Source of the DNA: Paenibacillus shirakamiensis
GTDB lineage: Bacteria > Bacillota > Bacilli > Paenibacillales > Paenibacillaceae
DNA length: 64,000 bases
Direction of reading: 5' to 3'
NCBI RefSeq assembly: GCF_017874255.1
Contig: NZ_JAGGLD010000001.1
Location: 620,001 to 684,000, forward strand
The translations under genes and the position numbers were made by a program. Positions 1 to 8,651 of this stretch are shown here, one piece after another. The notes beneath the pieces are model-generated. The model did no database searches. It was not told where the DNA came from and saw only the letters and a program-made list of their open reading frames with translations. The stretch's first letter is position 1. Each line of letters opens with the position of its first letter.

Positions 1-108
1 TGGGTGAATGGAGAGCAAGTTGTAAAACAAGGCAACTGTCTAACGATTGATGAAGAACGTGTTCGCCATGAGGCACAGGCTTGTTTTGAAGGACTGCTTG
101 CTCGTTAA
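1..108 (+). CDS. C-terminal end of an amidohydrolase-like protein (partial)
   Basis: An open frame runs in from the left edge and stops at TAA 106-108, giving 35 residues that begin WVNGEQVVKQGN and contain LTIDEERV. This is the usual ending of metal-dependent amidohydrolases of the TrzA/ATZ/MtaD kind (deaminases of adenosine- or guanine-like substrates), where a short beta strand with an N-G-x-x-V turn precedes a C-terminal helix. The catalytic domain lies outside the window, so the substrate cannot be named. A TTG-started gene follows 34 bases later on the same strand and may be co-transcribed. The family call is an inference from the tail only. Confidence 0.45.
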   Translation, partial: WVNGEQVVKQGNCLTIDEERVRHEAQACFEGLLAR

Positions 109-142
109 ATTTATGTATTCTAAGTGAAAGGAAGTTGAAGGC

Positions 143-628
143 TTGAAGACTAGAACCAAGTGGATTCTGTTATCACTCATTGTGCTAAGTCTCATATTAA
201 TCGGTATAAGCCGTTATTATATCTATGTCATGAAGGATCGCAATGCAGAGGAACAGGTCGCTTCAGCTGCCGCTGCTAAGGCTGTGGGACTTACGGAGAT
301 TACGAAGACAGTCAAGTCTGTATGGGATGAAGTCATTTATGTAGTCATTGGAAAAGATGCTTCACAAAAAGAAATGTTCGTGTGGGTCAAAGATGGAAAG
401 GTTCTATATCATGCGCCTTCTTCGGCAGGAACGAGTGAAGCGAAGATAAGAGCTATAATACAGCAACAAATGCCCAATATAACATTAGAACGCGTCATTC
501 CAGGAATATATAACAATCAATATGTATGGCAAGTGTTCTATAAAGATGGGGATCATTATATGTATCGATTCTATAATTTTGCTGATGGGAAAGCGCTTGA
601 AGATGTATTCACTCTACCGAATAGTTAG
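143..628 (+). CDS. ypmB: YpmB-like membrane-anchored DUF5590 protein
   Basis: A 161-residue protein starting at TTG 143, with an AAGGAAG ribosome site just upstream. It has one N-terminal membrane segment (about residues 7-24) and then an extracytoplasmic domain of about 130 residues with two PepSY-like halves, including VWVKDGKVLYHAP and YVWQVFYKDGDHYMYRFYNF. This matches B. subtilis YpmB, which lies close to asnS and dnaD there as here. The biochemical role is not known; PepSY-like folds often act outside the membrane as inhibitors or modulators of enzymes. A strong terminator follows, so it probably ends a transcript. Confidence 0.7.
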   Translation: MKTRTKWILLSLIVLSLILIGISRYYIYVMKDRNAEEQVASAAAAKAVGLTEITKTVKSVWDEVIYVVIGKDASQKEMFVWVKDGKVLYHAPSSAGTSEAKIRAIIQQQMPNITLERVIPGIYNNQYVWQVFYKDGDHYMYRFYNFADGKALEDVFTLPNS

Positions 629-652
629 AATAGATATAGTCTATAGGATAGT

Positions 653-688
653 ACAAAAAAACCTTCCGGATTTCCGGAAGGTTTTTTG
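653..688 (+). terminator. Intrinsic terminator after ypmB
   Basis: The hairpin ACCTTCCGGA / TCCGGAAGGT (661-670 with 673-682) is preceded by a run of A and followed by TTTTTT, so it could work in both directions. Confidence 0.9.
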
Positions 689-913
689 TATGGGCGAAAT
701 ACGTCTAATTTCTGAACAATCCAGGAAATTGCTTAATTTTTCATATCTATGCATTCATAAATTTCGAAATCATATATATTCTGTGATATACTTTTTGGTA
801 TACAAAAGTAAACACAAATAAGCGGATTCACCGCTATCTTTTTTGAATCAACGATCTACTCGTATGTATTCCTTGCGCTATTCATTAACTTAATTTATAG
901 GAGGATGTCTACT
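689..913 (+). promoter_or_regulatory. Upstream region of the FtsH-like operon, with a small terminator-like hairpin
   Basis: This AT-rich spacer holds no gene. A possible sigma-A promoter is TTCGAA, 18 bases, TATACT, ending near 795. Downstream of it is AGCGG-attca-CCGCT (821-835) followed by atcTTTTTT, a short terminator-like structure in what would be the 5' untranslated region. An AGGAGG ribosome site ends at 904. The promoter is a weak match. The hairpin could be a leader attenuator or chance. Confidence 0.35.
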
Positions 914-1447
914 TTGAAACTACGCATCGTTCCCTTGGTTACTGCTGTAGCAGTATCCAGTGTATTGCTATTCGGAGGTTGGTTCACATACAAACAGTTT
1001 GCGGTGCAACAACCGCTTGAACATCTCGTTACCAAATATGAGGGCGTCAAAAACGTCCAATTTGATATTAACCAAAAAGAACTAGATATGAAACTTGATC
1101 TTGCCCCAAAAACAGATATTCGTGGTTTGGCCAAATATGTGACAATGGACGGTAAAGACTTAATAGGTAATCGGAAGCTCAAAATGACGGTAGAAGATCA
1201 TTCCAATAAAGCGCTAGATTTATGGTGGTCCAAGGCCCTATTCTCTGTGGCTGAAGCCATGGACGGCAAGAAGTACACAGAGATTCCAGATATGCTGAAT
1301 CAACTAGTTAAAGGTCAAAGCAATATGTCTGCCGATGCAACGATGGATGACAAGAATATTTACATCTCACTGACGGATGGCAAAGCAAGCAAGTTCATTA
1401 TTTTACCTCGCGTGCCGGGTGAACTGGGGGTATGGAACAATGTCTAA
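914..1447 (+). CDS. Single-pass membrane protein, probable partner of the adjacent FtsH-like protease
   Basis: I place the start at TTG 914, nine bases after AGGAGG; the in-frame ATG at 905 touches the ribosome site and is too close. The product is 177 residues: one N-terminal membrane segment (about 5-25), then a soluble extracytoplasmic region of about 150 residues with no motif I recognise. Its stop lies 8 bases inside the start of the FtsH-like gene, so the two are translationally coupled. Inference: the downstream protease lacks the extracytoplasmic domain normally found between FtsH's two membrane helices, and this protein may supply a substrate-sensing or adaptor domain in trans. No family name can be given. 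Confidence 0.6.
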   Translation: MKLRIVPLVTAVAVSSVLLFGGWFTYKQFAVQQPLEHLVTKYEGVKNVQFDINQKELDMKLDLAPKTDIRGLAKYVTMDGKDLIGNRKLKMTVEDHSNKALDLWWSKALFSVAEAMDGKKYTEIPDMLNQLVKGQSNMSADATMDDKNIYISLTDGKASKFIILPRVPGELGVWNNV

Positions 1448-2942
1448 ATGGGTGAAAGAGGCCGTATTAGGTTTCATTATCGTATTGTTGGTATTCATGG
1501 CATTTATCGGAATGAATGTTCTTCCGCTCGTTATAGGATTAACTATGGTAGGATCGCTTTATTTGGTCATGAACATGCGCGGAGGCATTGCGGTGACCGC
1601 ATCTCAGGAGAAGAAACGTAAGAAAGAGGGCCCTTCGAAATTAACATTTGAACAAATCGGTGGACAAGATAGCGCAAAGCAGGAACTTCGAGAAGCGCTA
1701 GATTTTATGGTCCGTCATGAAGAAATTCAAAAGTTTGGTATACGTCCGCTTAAAGGGATTCTGCTCACAGGCCCTCCAGGAACAGGGAAGACACTTATGG
1801 CTAAGGCAGCCGCACATTATACTAAATCTGTGTTCATTGCAGCGTCCGGTTCAGAATTTGTGGAAATGTATGTAGGTGTGGGTGCTGGCCGAATTCGTGA
1901 CCTTTTCAAGGATGCAAGAACGAGAGCTATAAAAGAAAAGAAAGAAAATGCGATCATTTTTATCGATGAAATTGATGTAATCGGTGGCAAACGTGAAGGA
2001 GGTCAGCAACGCGAGTACGACCAGACTCTGAATCAACTGTTGACCGAAATGGATGGAATCTATTCTTCGGATGCTCCGCGTATTTTAGTCATTGCTGCTA
2101 CCAACCGTAAAGAAATGCTGGATAGTGCGCTGCTTAGACCCGGCCGTTTTGACCGTCATATTGAAGTAGATCTTCCTGATAAAAAAGGGCGCAAACATAT
2201 TCTTGAACTCCATGCGAAGAACAAGCCTCTACATGCGGAAGTTGTACTCGATAAAATTGCTGATGAATCTTATGGATTCTCAGGTGCTCAGCTGGAGAGT
2301 GTCATGAATGAAGGGGCTATCTATGCGATGAGAGAGAACATGAATCTCATAGAGCAACGCCATTTGTCTATGGCTATCGATAAAGTGATGCTTGGAGAGA
2401 AGACGGACCGCGAATCGAATGATGAAGAGAAACGGAGAGTAGCCGTGCATGAGTTAGGCCATGCCGTGCTTGCTGAAATTGTATCCCCAGGAAGTGTGAA
2501 CCAAGTAGCACTTAGTCCTCGTGGACAGGCACTAGGGTATGTAAGACACAATCCTCAGCAAGAGCAATATTTGTACACGAAGGGTTACTTAGAAGGACAA
2601 ATCATGGTAGCTCTTGCTGGTGCCGCAGCGGAAGAAATCTATTATGGAGGACGTAGTACAGGTTCTCGAAACGATTTTGACCAAGCTTTGAAGTTAGTGC
2701 ACACGATGATGACCTCAGGTTTAACTCGTCTCGGCATTGTGAATATGGATATGGTTACAACCGAAGTGCTGATGCAAGAGAATACTTATATTCTAGATGA
2801 TCTTGCTGCAAGAACGAAAGCTGCGCTTGTTCAAAATTCAGCAATATTCGACAATTCTCTCGATATCCTACTCCGAGAAGAACGGCTTAGCGGAGAGCAA
2901 TTCCGTCATCAGTTTATGGAAAGTGCACAATTACCCGCCTAG
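1440..2942 (+). CDS. FtsH-like membrane AAA+ zinc metalloprotease, short form
   Basis: The start is ATG 1440, behind GGGGG at 1426-1430 and overlapping the previous gene by 8 bases; a longer in-frame extension to 1377 has no ribosome site. The 500-residue protein has two closely spaced membrane segments (about 8-45), Walker A GPPGTGKT (111-118), Walker B IIFIDE (172-177), the second region of homology ending RPGRFDRH (about 240), and an M41 zinc site HELGH (337-341). A third-ligand-type Asp sits in STGSRNDF (412). FtsH is normally 600-700 residues with about 75 residues outside the membrane between the helices; that domain is missing here. The pore motif reads MYVGVGA, where FtsH has MFVGVGA. 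All catalytic residues are present, so an active processive protease is expected. It is probably a paralogue and not the housekeeping FtsH. Confidence 0.85.
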   Translation: MSKWVKEAVLGFIIVLLVFMAFIGMNVLPLVIGLTMVGSLYLVMNMRGGIAVTASQEKKRKKEGPSKLTFEQIGGQDSAKQELREALDFMVRHEEIQKFGIRPLKGILLTGPPGTGKTLMAKAAAHYTKSVFIAASGSEFVEMYVGVGAGRIRDLFKDARTRAIKEKKENAIIFIDEIDVIGGKREGGQQREYDQTLNQLLTEMDGIYSSDAPRILVIAATNRKEMLDSALLRPGRFDRHIEVDLPDKKGRKHILELHAKNKPLHAEVVLDKIADESYGFSGAQLESVMNEGAIYAMRENMNLIEQRHLSMAIDKVMLGEKTDRESNDEEKRRVAVHELGHAVLAEIVSPGSVNQVALSPRGQALGYVRHNPQQEQYLYTKGYLEGQIMVALAGAAAEEIYYGGRSTGSRNDFDQALKLVHTMMTSGLTRLGIVNMDMVTTEVLMQENTYILDDLAARTKAALVQNSAIFDNSLDILLREERLSGEQFRHQFMESAQLPA

Positions 2943-2969
2943 TTCTCTAGGTTGGTAATTTTTTTTTAC
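2938..2969 (+). terminator. Weak terminator after the FtsH-like gene
   Basis: A short 5-bp hairpin CCTAG-ttct-CTAGG overlaps the stop codon and is followed, after ttggtaa, by a long T run. The stem is weak. A TATAAT at 3036-3041 suggests a new promoter before the next gene. Confidence 0.35.
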
Positions 2970-3080
2970 TTTTTGTTCGTGCTAGGATATTATTATAAGT
3001 CGGGTACACAAAGATGTATTATTCGACATCGAGGGTATAATACACACTATAGAGATCATACACAAAGGATGGAGAAAACC

Positions 3081-3953
3081 ATGTATTTCAAAAAAATAGG
3101 GGTAGTTGGCGGCGGCACCATGGGCCAAGGGATCTGTGAAATGTTAGCAGCTAAAGGCTTGGATGTTCTTCTTTTGGAAGAAACACCTGAAAAATTAGAG
3201 CAGGCTTATGGCTTAATTGAGTCAAGCTTAGATAAGCAATTAGAAAAATGGGCCATTACCAAAGCTGAGAAAAAACTGATTTTATCTAAAATTCAAAAAG
3301 TTACTCACTTTGCAGAGTTAAGTACTTGCGATATGGTAATCGAGACAATTTCAGAAGATGTACAGGCTAAAAAAGAAATTTTTGCTCAGTTGGATCAAGT
3401 GTGTCCAAGTCACATTATTTTAGCTAGCAACACTTCCACACTAAGCTTGACGGAAATCGCTGGATTGACTAAATATCCTGAACGTGTCATTGGCATGCAC
3501 TTTATATACCCAGTGTCTAGAATCGATCTGGTTGAAATCATTCGTGGACTTAAAACATCTGATGATACCTTTACAGAGACCAAACGTTTCGTTGAAGAAG
3601 TCGTGGAGAAACGCGGGATTATGGTATATGAATCTCCTGGATTTGTAACATCCCGGATTATTTGTATTTTAATTAATGAAGCTCTTCATGTATTAGGAGA
3701 AGGTGTAGCTTCCGCTGAAGATATCGATGACGCTATGCGTGTAGGATATCAATTCCAGTATGGACCTCTTGAAATGGCTGACCGATTTGGACTGGATTCC
3801 GTACTTGCTGCCCTGGAGCGCATGTTCCGCGAATTTGGAGAATTGAAATATCGTCCTTCCATCGTACTGAAGAAAATGGTTCGTGCAGGTAATCTCGGTG
3901 TGAAATCAGGCGAAGGATTCTTCAAATACGATAAGGATGGTGACCGGATATGA
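3081..3953 (+). CDS. 3-hydroxyacyl-CoA dehydrogenase family protein
   Basis: A 290-residue NAD-dependent oxidoreductase; ATG 3081 follows AAAGGATGGAG. The N-terminal Rossmann fold has GVVGGGTMGQGI (about 7-18), then ASNTSTLSLTEIA, the catalytic His region GMHFIYPVSRIDLVEIIRG and a C-terminal 3HCDH domain with EGVASAEDIDDAM. Size and layout match 3-hydroxybutyryl-CoA dehydrogenases such as Hbd and MmgB. Two usual active-site stretches differ: the H-F-x-N-P motif reads HFIYP, and the conserved Asn of the PGFVxNR motif is Ser (PGFVTSR). The substrate may therefore not be a simple 3-hydroxyacyl-CoA. The stop overlaps the start of ackA by 4 bases (ATGA), so the two are coupled, perhaps linking acyl-CoA turnover to acetate and ATP production. 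Confidence 0.75.
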   Translation: MYFKKIGVVGGGTMGQGICEMLAAKGLDVLLLEETPEKLEQAYGLIESSLDKQLEKWAITKAEKKLILSKIQKVTHFAELSTCDMVIETISEDVQAKKEIFAQLDQVCPSHIILASNTSTLSLTEIAGLTKYPERVIGMHFIYPVSRIDLVEIIRGLKTSDDTFTETKRFVEEVVEKRGIMVYESPGFVTSRIICILINEALHVLGEGVASAEDIDDAMRVGYQFQYGPLEMADRFGLDSVLAALERMFREFGELKYRPSIVLKKMVRAGNLGVKSGEGFFKYDKDGDRI

Positions 3954-5170
3954 AAGTACTCGTAATTAACGCAGGGAGTTCTTCTTTAAAGTATCAATTG
4001 TATAACATGTTAGATGAGTCTGTACTCGCAAAAGGTCTAGTAGAACGGATCGGCATGGATTCCTCCATTCTTACGCATAAGCCTACCGGCAAAGAAGAAA
4101 TTACGGAAGTGAGTGAAATTCTGGAGCATACGACAGCTATCCGTAAGGTGCTTGAGAAGCTCACAGACAAAGAACATGGTGTGCTTGATTCCGTTAGCGA
4201 AATTCAAGCTGTAGGTCACCGTGTAGTTCATGGTGGGGAGACTTTCAAGGGATCAGCGCTTGTTACAAGCGAAGTGAAAAGTGAAATTCGCCGCCTATTC
4301 GACTTAGCCCCTCTACATAATCCTCCAGCCATTATGGGGATTAACGCAGCAGAAAAGAACATGCCAGGTGTTCCGCAGGTAGTTACATTTGACACAGCAT
4401 TTCATCAGACGATGGAAGAGAAAGTGTACTTGTATCCAATTCCTCGAGTACTCTACAAAAAACATCATGTTCGCCGTTATGGGGCTCATGGTACATCGCA
4501 TCAATATGTTAGCAAAGCGGCTGCCGCTTTCTTAGACCGTCCAATTGAAGATTTGAAAATTATTACGTGTCACATCGGGAACGGCGCTAGCTTGACCGCC
4601 ATTAAAGGTGGCGTATCTGTAGATACCTCCATGGGCTTAACCCCTCTAGAAGGTCTAATGATGGGTACGCGTAGTGGTGATTTGGATCCTACTGTGGTGA
4701 CGTTTGTAATGAACAAAGAAGATTTATCTATTAGTGAAGTCAACTCGATGCTTAACAAGCACAGTGGACTGCTCGCCATCTCTGGAATCAGCAGTGATAT
4801 GCGTGATATTACAGATGGACTGGAGGCAGGAGACCCGAACTCAACATTAGCCTTCGAGATGTACGAATATCGTCTTCGTAAATATATTGGTTCATATGCC
4901 GCAGCGATGAATGGGGTAGACGTGATTGTATTTACCGCAGGCGTAGGGGAAAATTCTGCTATCGTTCGTCAACGTGTATGTGATAATCTATCTTATCTAG
5001 GGGTTCAAATTGATCCTGAACTGAATAAGATTCGCTCGGGGGATGCACGCCGTATTTCTTCGCCGAATTCAAAGGTAGAGGTTCTCATTATTCCTACCAA
5101 TGAAGAACTCGTAATTGCAAGAGATACGAACCGAATTGTATTAGAAGCCGAGCAAGCGAACAACAAATAA
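3950..5170 (+). CDS. ackA: Acetate kinase
   Basis: A 406-residue cytoplasmic kinase that interconverts acetyl phosphate plus ADP with acetate plus ATP. It carries the family signatures INAGSSSLKYQLY near the N-terminus, GHRVVHGGE, the phosphate loop HIGNGAS, DTSMGLTPLEGLMMGTRSGD and FTAGVGENS. Length is normal for bacterial AckA (about 395-405). The start overlaps the preceding dehydrogenase stop by 4 bases. No pta gene is nearby. asnS follows after 38 bases without a clear terminator, so read-through into asnS-dnaD is possible. Confidence 0.96.
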   Translation: MKVLVINAGSSSLKYQLYNMLDESVLAKGLVERIGMDSSILTHKPTGKEEITEVSEILEHTTAIRKVLEKLTDKEHGVLDSVSEIQAVGHRVVHGGETFKGSALVTSEVKSEIRRLFDLAPLHNPPAIMGINAAEKNMPGVPQVVTFDTAFHQTMEEKVYLYPIPRVLYKKHHVRRYGAHGTSHQYVSKAAAAFLDRPIEDLKIITCHIGNGASLTAIKGGVSVDTSMGLTPLEGLMMGTRSGDLDPTVVTFVMNKEDLSISEVNSMLNKHSGLLAISGISSDMRDITDGLEAGDPNSTLAFEMYEYRLRKYIGSYAAAMNGVDVIVFTAGVGENSAIVRQRVCDNLSYLGVQIDPELNKIRSGDARRISSPNSKVEVLIIPTNEELVIARDTNRIVLEAEQANNK

Positions 5171-5208
5171 TTACATCTATTAGATTAGGTTGAAAGAGGA
5201 GAGATATC

Positions 5209-6504
5209 ATGGCGACCAAAACCGTGATTCGTCAAGTAAGTGAACACGTTGGAGAGACGGTATCCATTGGTTCATGGGTGAATAACAAGCGTTCAAGCGG
5301 TAAAATTCAATTTTTACAGCTTCGGGACGGTACTGGCTATATTCAAGGCGTGATTGTAAAAAGTGAAGTATCTGAGGAAGTATGGGACAAAGCGAAGAGC
5401 TTAACTCAAGAAAGTTCCCTTTATGTGCAAGGGATCATTCGCGAAGAACCTCGCAGTGCTTCAGGTTATGAAATGACTGTAACGGATCTTGATATTATAC
5501 ACATCACTGAGAACTATCCGATTACACCTAAGGAGCATGGGGTAGATTTCCTCATGGATCACCGTCATTTATGGCTGCGTTCTTCCAAACAGCGTGCTGT
5601 AATGGTCATTCGTGCTCAAATCATTCGTGCGATTCAGGAATATTTTGATACGAACGGATTTACGCTAGTCGATCCTCCGATCTTGACACCAACGTCAGCG
5701 GAAGGCACGACCAACTTGTTTCATACCAAATATTTTGAAGAAGATGCTTATCTTACTCAAAGTGGACAACTATATATGGAAGCGGCAGCTATGGCACTGG
5801 GTAAAGTGTATTCCTTCGGACCTACATTCCGCGCGGAAAAATCCAAAACCCGTCGTCATCTAATTGAATTCTGGATGATAGAGCCTGAAATGGCGTTCAC
5901 TGATCACGAAGAAAGCTTGAAAGTTCAAGAACAATTCATCGCTCATGTTGTACAATCTGTGGTGAAAAACTGTCGTATGGAGCTTGAAGCTGTGGGCCGT
6001 GATATCACGAAGCTTGAAAACATTACCGCACCCTTCCCTCGCATTACTTATGATGAGGCAATTGAATACTTGCATACACAGGAATTTGATATTCCTTGGG
6101 GCGAAGATTTCGGCGCTCCTCATGAGACGGCGATTGCAGAACGGTATGACAAACCCGTGTTCATCACGCATTACCCTGCAGGGATTAAGGCTTTCTACAT
6201 GAAGCCAGATCCTAACAATGCGGATGTTGTTCTATGTGCAGATATGATCGCACCCGAGGGATACGGTGAGATTATTGGGGGTTCCCAGCGAATCGATGAT
6301 CCAGAACTAATGGAACAGCGTTTCAAAGAACACGATCTTTCCACAGATGCCTACCAATGGTATCTAGATCTAAGAAAATACGGAACGGTGCCTCACTCCG
6401 GATTTGGCTTAGGACTAGAAAGAACTGTAGCATGGATTTGCGGCTTGGATCACGTTCGCGAGACCATTCCGTTCCCTCGTACACTGTATCGCCTCTATCC
6501 GTAA
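5209..6504 (+). CDS. asnS: Asparaginyl-tRNA synthetase
   Basis: A 431-residue class II aminoacyl-tRNA synthetase that charges tRNA-Asn. An N-terminal OB-fold anticodon-binding domain (about 15-100) is followed by the class II core: motif 2 [16 protein letters not shown] (about 207) and motif 3 [12 protein letters not shown] (about 398). The ending [11 protein letters not shown] is typical of AsnS and distinguishes it from AspS. ATG 5209 follows GAGGAGAG. dnaD follows after 19 bases, the same pairing as in B. subtilis. I see no T-box upstream. Confidence 0.97.
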   Translation: MATKTVIRQVSEHVGETVSIGSWVNNKRSSGKIQFLQLRDGTGYIQGVIVKSEVSEEVWDKAKSLTQESSLYVQGIIREEPRSASGYEMTVTDLDIIHITENYPITPKEHGVDFLMDHRHLWLRSSKQRAVMVIRAQIIRAIQEYFDTNGFTLVDPPILTPTSAEGTTNLFHTKYFEEDAYLTQSGQLYMEAAAMALGKVYSFGPTFRAEKSKTRRHLIEFWMIEPEMAFTDHEESLKVQEQFIAHVVQSVVKNCRMELEAVGRDITKLENITAPFPRITYDEAIEYLHTQEFDIPWGEDFGAPHETAIAERYDKPVFITHYPAGIKAFYMKPDPNNADVVLCADMIAPEGYGEIIGGSQRIDDPELMEQRFKEHDLSTDAYQWYLDLRKYGTVPHSGFGLGLERTVAWICGLDHVRETIPFPRTLYRLYP

Positions 6505-6523
6505 GGAAAAGGGAGGTATAACT

Positions 6524-7228
6524 ATGAATCATGAACAAGGCTTGTTGCAGGGGATAACATGGGGAATGGCTCAGGGGATCGTAAATGTTCCTCAAGCGTT
6601 GCTTCAATCCTATCGAGCGCTGGGCCTAAATGACACGGAAGCCATGCTACTTATACAATTATTATCCTTTCGTCAACAAGAACTAAATGCCTTCCCATCG
6701 ATGGAGCAATTAGAACTTCGTATGGGTGCTTCCGACACCGTAATTAGCCTACATATTCAGCGGCTGATGCGTGAAGGTTGGATTGCCATTGACGAGGTAA
6801 CGGATGCGTTAGGTATACGCTATGAACACTATAATCTGACGGGGATGTATGAGAAGCTTAGTGTGTTCTTAGCCGAAGAAATGTCTGGAAGCATGTCTCC
6901 TCAAGATCAGAAGGTATTTGAACAAGTTCAGCTTGATCATGTTGAGGGTTCTTTGGAAGAGCAGGAGAGAAATCTGTTTGTTACATTTGAAAAAGAATTC
7001 GCTAGACCCTTGTCTCCAATGGAATGTGAGACGATTTCGGGTTGGTTAGATCAAGATCAGTATGCTGATGAACTTATTCGTTTGGCTTTGAAAGAAGCGG
7101 TATTTGCGGGTAAAATTCATTTTCGCTATATAGATCGAATTCTTCTCGAATGGAGCCGTAATCGAGTCAAAACTGCTGAGGATGCTAAAGCATTTACGCA
7201 AAAATTTCGTAATCAAGGGAAATCATAA
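6524..7228 (+). CDS. dnaD: DNA replication initiation protein DnaD
   Basis: A 234-residue primosomal protein. The N-terminal winged-helix domain (about 20-105) mediates oligomer formation. The C-terminal DnaD/DnaB2 domain ends in YIDRILLEW (about 204-212), a match to the YxxxIxxxW signature of this DNA-binding domain. In Firmicutes DnaD works with DnaB and DnaI to load the replicative helicase at oriC and at restart sites. It follows asnS closely. Unlike B. subtilis, nth does not come next; here nth lies about 23.6 kb downstream. A strong terminator follows. Confidence 0.93.
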   Translation: MNHEQGLLQGITWGMAQGIVNVPQALLQSYRALGLNDTEAMLLIQLLSFRQQELNAFPSMEQLELRMGASDTVISLHIQRLMREGWIAIDEVTDALGIRYEHYNLTGMYEKLSVFLAEEMSGSMSPQDQKVFEQVQLDHVEGSLEEQERNLFVTFEKEFARPLSPMECETISGWLDQDQYADELIRLALKEAVFAGKIHFRYIDRILLEWSRNRVKTAEDAKAFTQKFRNQGKS

Positions 7229-7239
7229 TTTATTTACAG

Positions 7240-7278
7240 CAAGCAGCGAATCCTAAGGACTAGGATCGCTGCTTTTTT
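7240..7278 (+). terminator. Intrinsic terminator after dnaD
   Basis: The stem AGCAGCGAATCCTA / TAGGATCGCTGCT (one bulge) is followed by TTTTTT. Confidence 0.92.
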
Positions 7279-7539
7279 ATGGTTACAAATCTATTTAATG
7301 AACTGCCGGTAAGAATGAGCTACTTCATAGAATTAAATACTTCATTTAAATAGAGGACTTTACTCAAGAAGGGATAGGGCTGAGAATGTATAGATTATGG
7401 AGATCCATATGAAATACTGAGATATATATGAGATAGGCAGTGTTAACTATGTAGATTATTGTGAAATAACGAGGCTTGCTCAAGACTAATGTAGAGTTAT
7501 TTGGCTATATTAAAATTCTTTTGTGAATCTATGCAGGGT
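7279..7539. other. AT-rich spacer without a recognisable gene
   Basis: I see no open frame with a ribosome site, no tRNA-like fold and no repeat between the dnaD terminator and the sigma-factor promoter. The stretch is rich in stop codons on both strands. Confidence 0.5.
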
Positions 7540-7567
7540 TTGACGTAAGCTTAAGCGTCAGTTATAT
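7540..7567 (+). promoter_or_regulatory. Sigma-A-like promoter of the ECF sigma operon
   Basis: TTGACG (7540-7545), a 16-base spacer and TTATAT (7562-7567). The spacer region carries the short inverted arms TGACG and CGTCA, which could bind a repressor. The -10 is very close to the AGGAAGGGGGGG ribosome site, so the leader would be extremely short. Confidence 0.5.
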
Positions 7568-7615
7568 AGGAAGGGGGGGAGAGAAATCGAAGAGGAGCAG
7601 CGTATACGATATATT

Positions 7616-8143
7616 TTGCAAGGTCATCCGGAGGCCTTCAGGGATCTGGTAGATACATACAGCAATTATATTTATAAAATGGCTTATTCCGTATTAAGAG
7701 ATGCCAAAGAAGCCGAGGATACGGCGCAAGAGACGTTCCTTCAAATCTATGAATCTCTCCCCCAGTATCGCTTTGAAGGATTCAAGACATGGATCTCAAG
7801 AATATGCTTCCACAAAGCTATAGATGCCAAACGGCGTAAGGAACGACGACGGGAAGATGAATGGAATTCAGAAGATTGGCTTCAGGCCAAGATAGCGGAT
7901 GAAGATGAACCTTTAGATATGCTGATCAAAAGAGAGAGTAAGCTCACACTGCATACTAGAATAAGTTCTTTACCCCCTGCGCATCGTCACATTGTGACGG
8001 AATTTTATCTAAAAGAAAAGACGTATGATCAGATCGCCTCAGAGGAGGGCGTCTCGGTTCGAACGATTGAGTCTAGGCTTTACCGAGCAAGAGGCTTCAT
8101 TCGTGAACATTGGAAGGAGGAAGAAAGCCATGAAAGATCGTGA
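7616..8143 (+). CDS. ECF-type RNA polymerase sigma factor
   Basis: Region 2 lies at about residues 5-75 (VLRDAKEAEDTAQETFLQIY) and region 4 at about 112-165, with a helix-turn-helix in TYDQIASEEGVSVRTIESRL. From TTG 7616 it is 175 residues, but this start lacks a ribosome site at proper distance and removes the usual helix-1 opening. The reading frame stays open upstream to ATC 7586, which sits 6-7 bases after the strong AGGAAGGGGGGG and adds ten residues (IEEEQRIRYI) that look like a normal ECF N-terminus. The true start may be this non-standard codon. The gene overlaps its anti-sigma factor by 14 bases. Target promoters are unknown. Confidence 0.88.
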   Translation: MQGHPEAFRDLVDTYSNYIYKMAYSVLRDAKEAEDTAQETFLQIYESLPQYRFEGFKTWISRICFHKAIDAKRRKERRREDEWNSEDWLQAKIADEDEPLDMLIKRESKLTLHTRISSLPPAHRHIVTEFYLKEKTYDQIASEEGVSVRTIESRLYRARGFIREHWKEEESHERS

Positions 8144-8630
8144 TAGCTCATACAGAGAACTCATTCTACTTTATATGAACGATAAGCTGGATGATAGAGG
8201 CCGTATAGAAGTAGAACAGCAAATGGAACAAAATGATGAGTTCATGCTTGAATATATGGATATCCTTGAACATGAATCGTCTATATTCCCAGAGCTTAAC
8301 GATCCTGCGCAATTTACACATAATGTCATGGCGGAGCTTCCTCGGCAAAAATGTATTAAGCAGGAAGAATATTCCGATGAGCATCAAGGTATCAAGCAGG
8401 AAGATTATGAGCTTGAGTATCATCGGGTTAAAGGCCGTTCTTGGCTGATTCACCCGATCACACATTACGCCATTGCGGCTTCAATTACTTTAGTACTGAT
8501 GAGTACAGGAACATTCGATCATTTATTCAAAGACAGCGAAGGTGCTTTGGAACTCAAAGGAGCATCGTATAGTGCTCAGCTCATGACCAAAACTACACAT
8601 TGGCTTGATCGGTTGAACAGACACAATTAA
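8130..8630 (+). CDS. Probable membrane-bound anti-sigma factor
   Basis: A 166-residue protein starting at ATG 8130 behind AAGGAGGAAG, overlapping the sigma factor by 14 bases. The N-terminal half is acidic and helical, with LILLYMNDKLDDRGRIEVEQQ resembling zinc-finger-type anti-sigma domains, but without the usual H-x3-C-x2-C zinc site. One membrane segment lies at about residues 111-130 (AIAASITLVLMSTGTF), followed by a short extracytoplasmic tail of about 35 residues. The gene order strongly implies that it holds the sigma factor at the membrane until an envelope signal arrives. The family assignment is inferred from context and topology. Confidence 0.75.
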   Translation: MKDRDSSYRELILLYMNDKLDDRGRIEVEQQMEQNDEFMLEYMDILEHESSIFPELNDPAQFTHNVMAELPRQKCIKQEEYSDEHQGIKQEDYELEYHRVKGRSWLIHPITHYAIAASITLVLMSTGTFDHLFKDSEGALELKGASYSAQLMTKTTHWLDRLNRHN

Positions 8631-8651
8631 CAGCAGAAAGGAATGGGAAAT

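Noticed and set aside
7546..7561. A palindromic operator in the ECF sigma promoter spacer
   Set aside because: Only the outer five bases on each side pair (TGACG/CGTCA); the centre does not, so it is mentioned but not called.
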